The translations under genes and the position numbers were made by a program. DNA of 64,000 nt, from the NCBI RefSeq assembly GCF_042683665.1, contig NZ_JBHUOO010000022.1; one strand, 5' to 3'. Positions within the stretch are counted from its first letter, which is position 1; every line of letters begins with the position of its first letter. The notes under the pieces were generated by a model. That model was given only the letters and a program-made list of their open reading frames with translations, was not told where the DNA came from and did no database searches. The DNA comes from Leeuwenhoekiella polynyae (GTDB taxonomy: Bacteria > Bacteroidota > Bacteroidia > Flavobacteriales > Flavobacteriaceae). This document shows, piece after piece, positions 62,901-64,000 of this stretch.

Positions 62901-63495
62901 ATATATTCATTTCCGCTTTTTCAGTAACTTCTATTTCCTGAGTTTTATACCCTACATATTGAAATACTACAATTTCACCTTCACTTGCATAAATTTTATA
63001 CCTCCCGTCTTCATCTGTAGTAATCCCTCTCCCGGTATTTTTAATATATACGGTAACCCCTAATAGCGGTACTTTATTTTCATCGGTAACAATCCCCTGT
63101 ATCAGTTGAGATTGTATAGCGGTAGGCGTTTTTTTTCTAATAGAAATTGTTCGGGTGTCTTTAGAAAATGAAAACGAAAAATTAGGGTTCAGACTTTTCT
63201 TTAAAAGGTTTCCCGCCTGGATAATGCCCTTCTTCAATGCTACTTTAGGCTGATCTTTAAAGATATCTTCCTGATAGATAAAATTATAATCTGTTTGCTC
63301 TTTAATAAGGGTAAAAATTTCGTCAATCGAAAATTCGTTATTTTCTAAAATCTGAATTTTTGAGTTCTGGGAGAATACGCTGCCTGTATTGAAACTAAAT
63401 ACAGTAGAACAAAATAAAAGTATAAATGTTCTCATAAGCAAAAGTAGTAGGGCCTTACTCCTTATGGGTAAGGTACTTTCTAAATTAATTTCCAT
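59905..63495 (-). CDS. SusC/RagA TonB-dependent transporter with N-terminal STN signalling domain
   Basis: This 1196-residue outer-membrane importer has a long N-terminus and signal peptide (about 21-42; the Met at residue 21 is a possible alternative start). An STN domain (about 50-115; IQILENNEFSIDEIFTLIKEQ) precedes the carboxypeptidase-regulatory-like domain (about 133-205) and the plug with SFLKDAAAASIWGSRAANGVIVIETKRG. The barrel ends in SLSVNLSF. The STN and the fecR gene 109 bases upstream indicate trans-envelope control through an anti-sigma/ECF sigma pair; the sigma gene would be outside the window. Confidence 0.94.
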   Translation of the reverse strand: MEINLESTLPIRSKALLLLLMRTFILLFCSTVFSFNTGSVFSQNSKIQILENNEFSIDEIFTLIKEQTDYNFIYQEDIFKDQPKVALKKGIIQAGNLLKKSLNPNFSFSFSKDTRTISIRKKTPTAIQSQLIQGIVTDENKVPLLGVTVYIKNTGRGITTDEDGRYKIYASEGEIVVFQYVGYKTQEIEVTEKAEMNISLQLDLNSLEEVTVVSTGYQKLKKSSATGAYEIITARDIQENPSINIMERLQGIVPGVRFDVANNSISIRGTNTFYGNNAPLIVIDGFPAIDQNLANAPGTALTGTSGETNNSILSTFNMNDIESISFLKDAAAASIWGSRAANGVIVIETKRGRKNSKPIFNLSSITSISAASDLTELNAMNSSEYIDFEQELFDKNFLTDPFSYWRYQNGSEATNTMFLAQNGTITEAERDARLEQLRNQSNVGQINEHLLRAQVTNQYNLSVSGGGDRSSYFVSGNYSKDTPVFRGNESEQYSVTANVSSDILNDRVTFNLGVNHTYSKRKVNSAAIQALTPGQFGLRPYDLLIDEDGNHINRAISFTPDVTDDYESQGYLPWRYNAIDDLSLSNTGYNKGATRVNSKINAKLTSWANLAVSGSWQRGTNEKVDYKDVASYNVRNLINIGTTVNPDNGQLIYGVPMGGVIQLGNTVSEDYSFRGQLDINKDWNDIHHFDFIAGTERRESKAEGYNHTRYGYDKDASTTATVNPTTPYQTIYGYGMTLGNTDGALFKTRRRYLSYYSNANYSFLSTYTVSGSIRYDDANIVGVSRRDRAIPLWSAGAKWNAKNENFLIEKEWLSSLNLRLTYGSGGSVPTSGSSVSTIALGGSDYLSGLPYGYISSPGNQKLGWETTKIVNAGLDIGFFNQRIGLIVDVYKKWSEGILVSVPYNATYGWTTLYYNTGNLESKGYEVDLNVYPVRNEDWTLHNSFNISYNTNEVTDNRFPNNTNSPNMGATRIITGYPVDNLFVYRWAGLDETGQSQIYTEEGEIIAPSQSAMDLEPEDLKYVGRTTPKYFGGFVNSLRYKNLKLTTRITYEFGHKVLKNDIQTSFYPTSSYFSGFLGTSKTLVNRWQNPGDENSTNVPGIVGSSFNSVQRYAYSDLNVLSGDNIRLNQISLSYTLPNSVVSKTNFLRSMSLSISANNLGPIWVKNDEGIDPQYVFAGTYNSLAPSENYSLSVNLSF

Positions 63496-63604
63496 AAATT
63501 TGTTAGTGAATTAGGATTAGTTTTTAATTAATTCTAAGAATAGAGGGGTAGGGTCTGTAAACTGTAGGAGGTGAAAGACCTTTCCCTTTTTCTTTTTGGT
63601 GTTG

Positions 63605-64000
63605 TTATTTTACGATTATCTGTCTTTCTTTTATCTCATAGGCATTTATAAAATTTGTTTCTTTAATTGTTTTTAAGAGTTGTTCCAGGTTTTGCTCTTT
63701 ACTAAAAGCCCCGGTAAATCGTATCGTTTCCAGTGCTCTATTTTCAAAAATTACATGTACATCGTACCATCTGGATATCACTGTCATAATGTGTTTTAAA
63801 TCAGCTCCTTTAAAACTAAAAACACCTTTTTTCCATGAAATCGCGTCGTACACATGAACCTTGTTAATCTGAGTTTCTTTCGTGCTTTTATTAAAGCTTA
63901 GCTGTTCTGAAGGTGCTAATAAAAAAGTATCTTCCTGCAGGTTTAATCGTACCTTTCCTTCTACAAGCGTGGTCGTGATTACCGGCTCTTCGGGGTAAGC
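63605..64000 (-). CDS. FecR family anti-sigma factor, 5' part cut by window edge
   Basis: Only the C-terminal 131 codons are in the window; the frame remains open to base 64000 on the minus strand, so the gene continues to the right. The visible part contains the FecR-domain beta strands VITTTLVEGKVRLN and FLLAPSEQLSFN, and then DUF4974: VYDAISWKKGVFSFKGADL, ISRWYDVHVIFEN, FTGAFSKEQNLEQLLKTI, ending in ERQIIVK. The valine codon GTG at 63853 is internal, not a start. It would regulate the downstream susC operon through an ECF sigma factor. Confidence 0.92.
   Translation of the reverse strand, partial: AYPEEPVITTTLVEGKVRLNLQEDTFLLAPSEQLSFNKSTKETQINKVHVYDAISWKKGVFSFKGADLKHIMTVISRWYDVHVIFENRALETIRFTGAFSKEQNLEQLLKTIKETNFINAYEIKERQIIVK

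Noticed and set aside
63605..63853. Small 82-residue protein starting at GTG 63853
   Set aside because: The frame continues open to the window edge, and the upstream codons encode FecR-like strands. It is the C-terminus of a cut fecR.
1..64000. tRNA, rRNA, integrase or transposase genes
   Set aside because: No cloverleaf-like sequences, rRNA motifs or DDE/tyrosine-recombinase motifs were seen on either strand.

Overview
The window looks like chromosome from a member of the Flavobacteriaceae (phylum Bacteroidota). It is AT-rich, carries two SusC/SusD outer-membrane uptake pairs, a FecR anti-sigma factor, a YaiO-type barrel protein and TolC/Cus metal-efflux genes. Several upstream regions contain the TAnnTTTG -7 element typical of the phylum. 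I saw no rRNA, tRNA, CRISPR array, insertion sequence or prophage. The genus cannot be decided from sequence reading alone.

Layout. (1) 0.1-7.5 kb is mostly housekeeping: sucC, a Lon-N-domain protein, lysA, a VOC protein, then four tightly overlapping plus-strand genes (DUF4159, SpoU rRNA/tRNA methyltransferase, AI-2E family transporter, THUMP-like methyltransferase). (2) 7.5-14.9 kb is one minus-strand red/far-red light-sensing operon: a CheB-CheR-PAS-histidine kinase fusion, a bacteriophytochrome kinase, two response regulators and the heme oxygenase that would supply biliverdin. An orphan KAS III-like enzyme lies just upstream (15.1-16.2 kb). (3) 16.4-27.0 kb is a copper/silver-type metal-handling operon: HYC_CC_PP protein, CusA, TolC, DUF3347 lipoprotein, permease, HMA-MauE fusion, PepSY protein, CusB. 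(4) 27.1-39.6 kb contains a single-domain regulator, an LtaS-like sulfatase-fold membrane enzyme, and a seven-gene minus-strand operon. That operon joins a complete phosphorelay (hybrid kinase, Hpt protein, receiver) to a processive GT2 glycosyltransferase, a HEAT-repeat membrane protein, a YaiO barrel and an unknown membrane-anchored protein, so it looks like a regulated exopolysaccharide export locus. (5) 39.7-43.5 kb has a ModF-like double ABC ATPase, a quinone oxidoreductase and lpdA. (6) 43.6-47.7 kb has a giant YadA-head/PA14 surface protein and an unknown, GC-richer gene, separated by an intergenic region unusually full of inverted and direct repeats. (7) 48-64 kb has two SusC/SusD systems. 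The second forms an operon with a DUF5117/5118 metalloprotease and sits downstream of a fecR cut by the window edge. A TPM protein, a GNAT-like protein and REP-like repeats lie between them.

The most promising material for new biology is the phosphorelay-exopolysaccharide operon (including a receiver whose phospho-acceptor Asp is Glu), the phytochrome operon with its CheB/CheR fusion, the helically phased repeats at 46.5-46.9 kb, palindromes translated inside cusA, and the asymmetric ABC ATPase. All gene functions are assigned by reading motifs and remembered family features. No database search was run.
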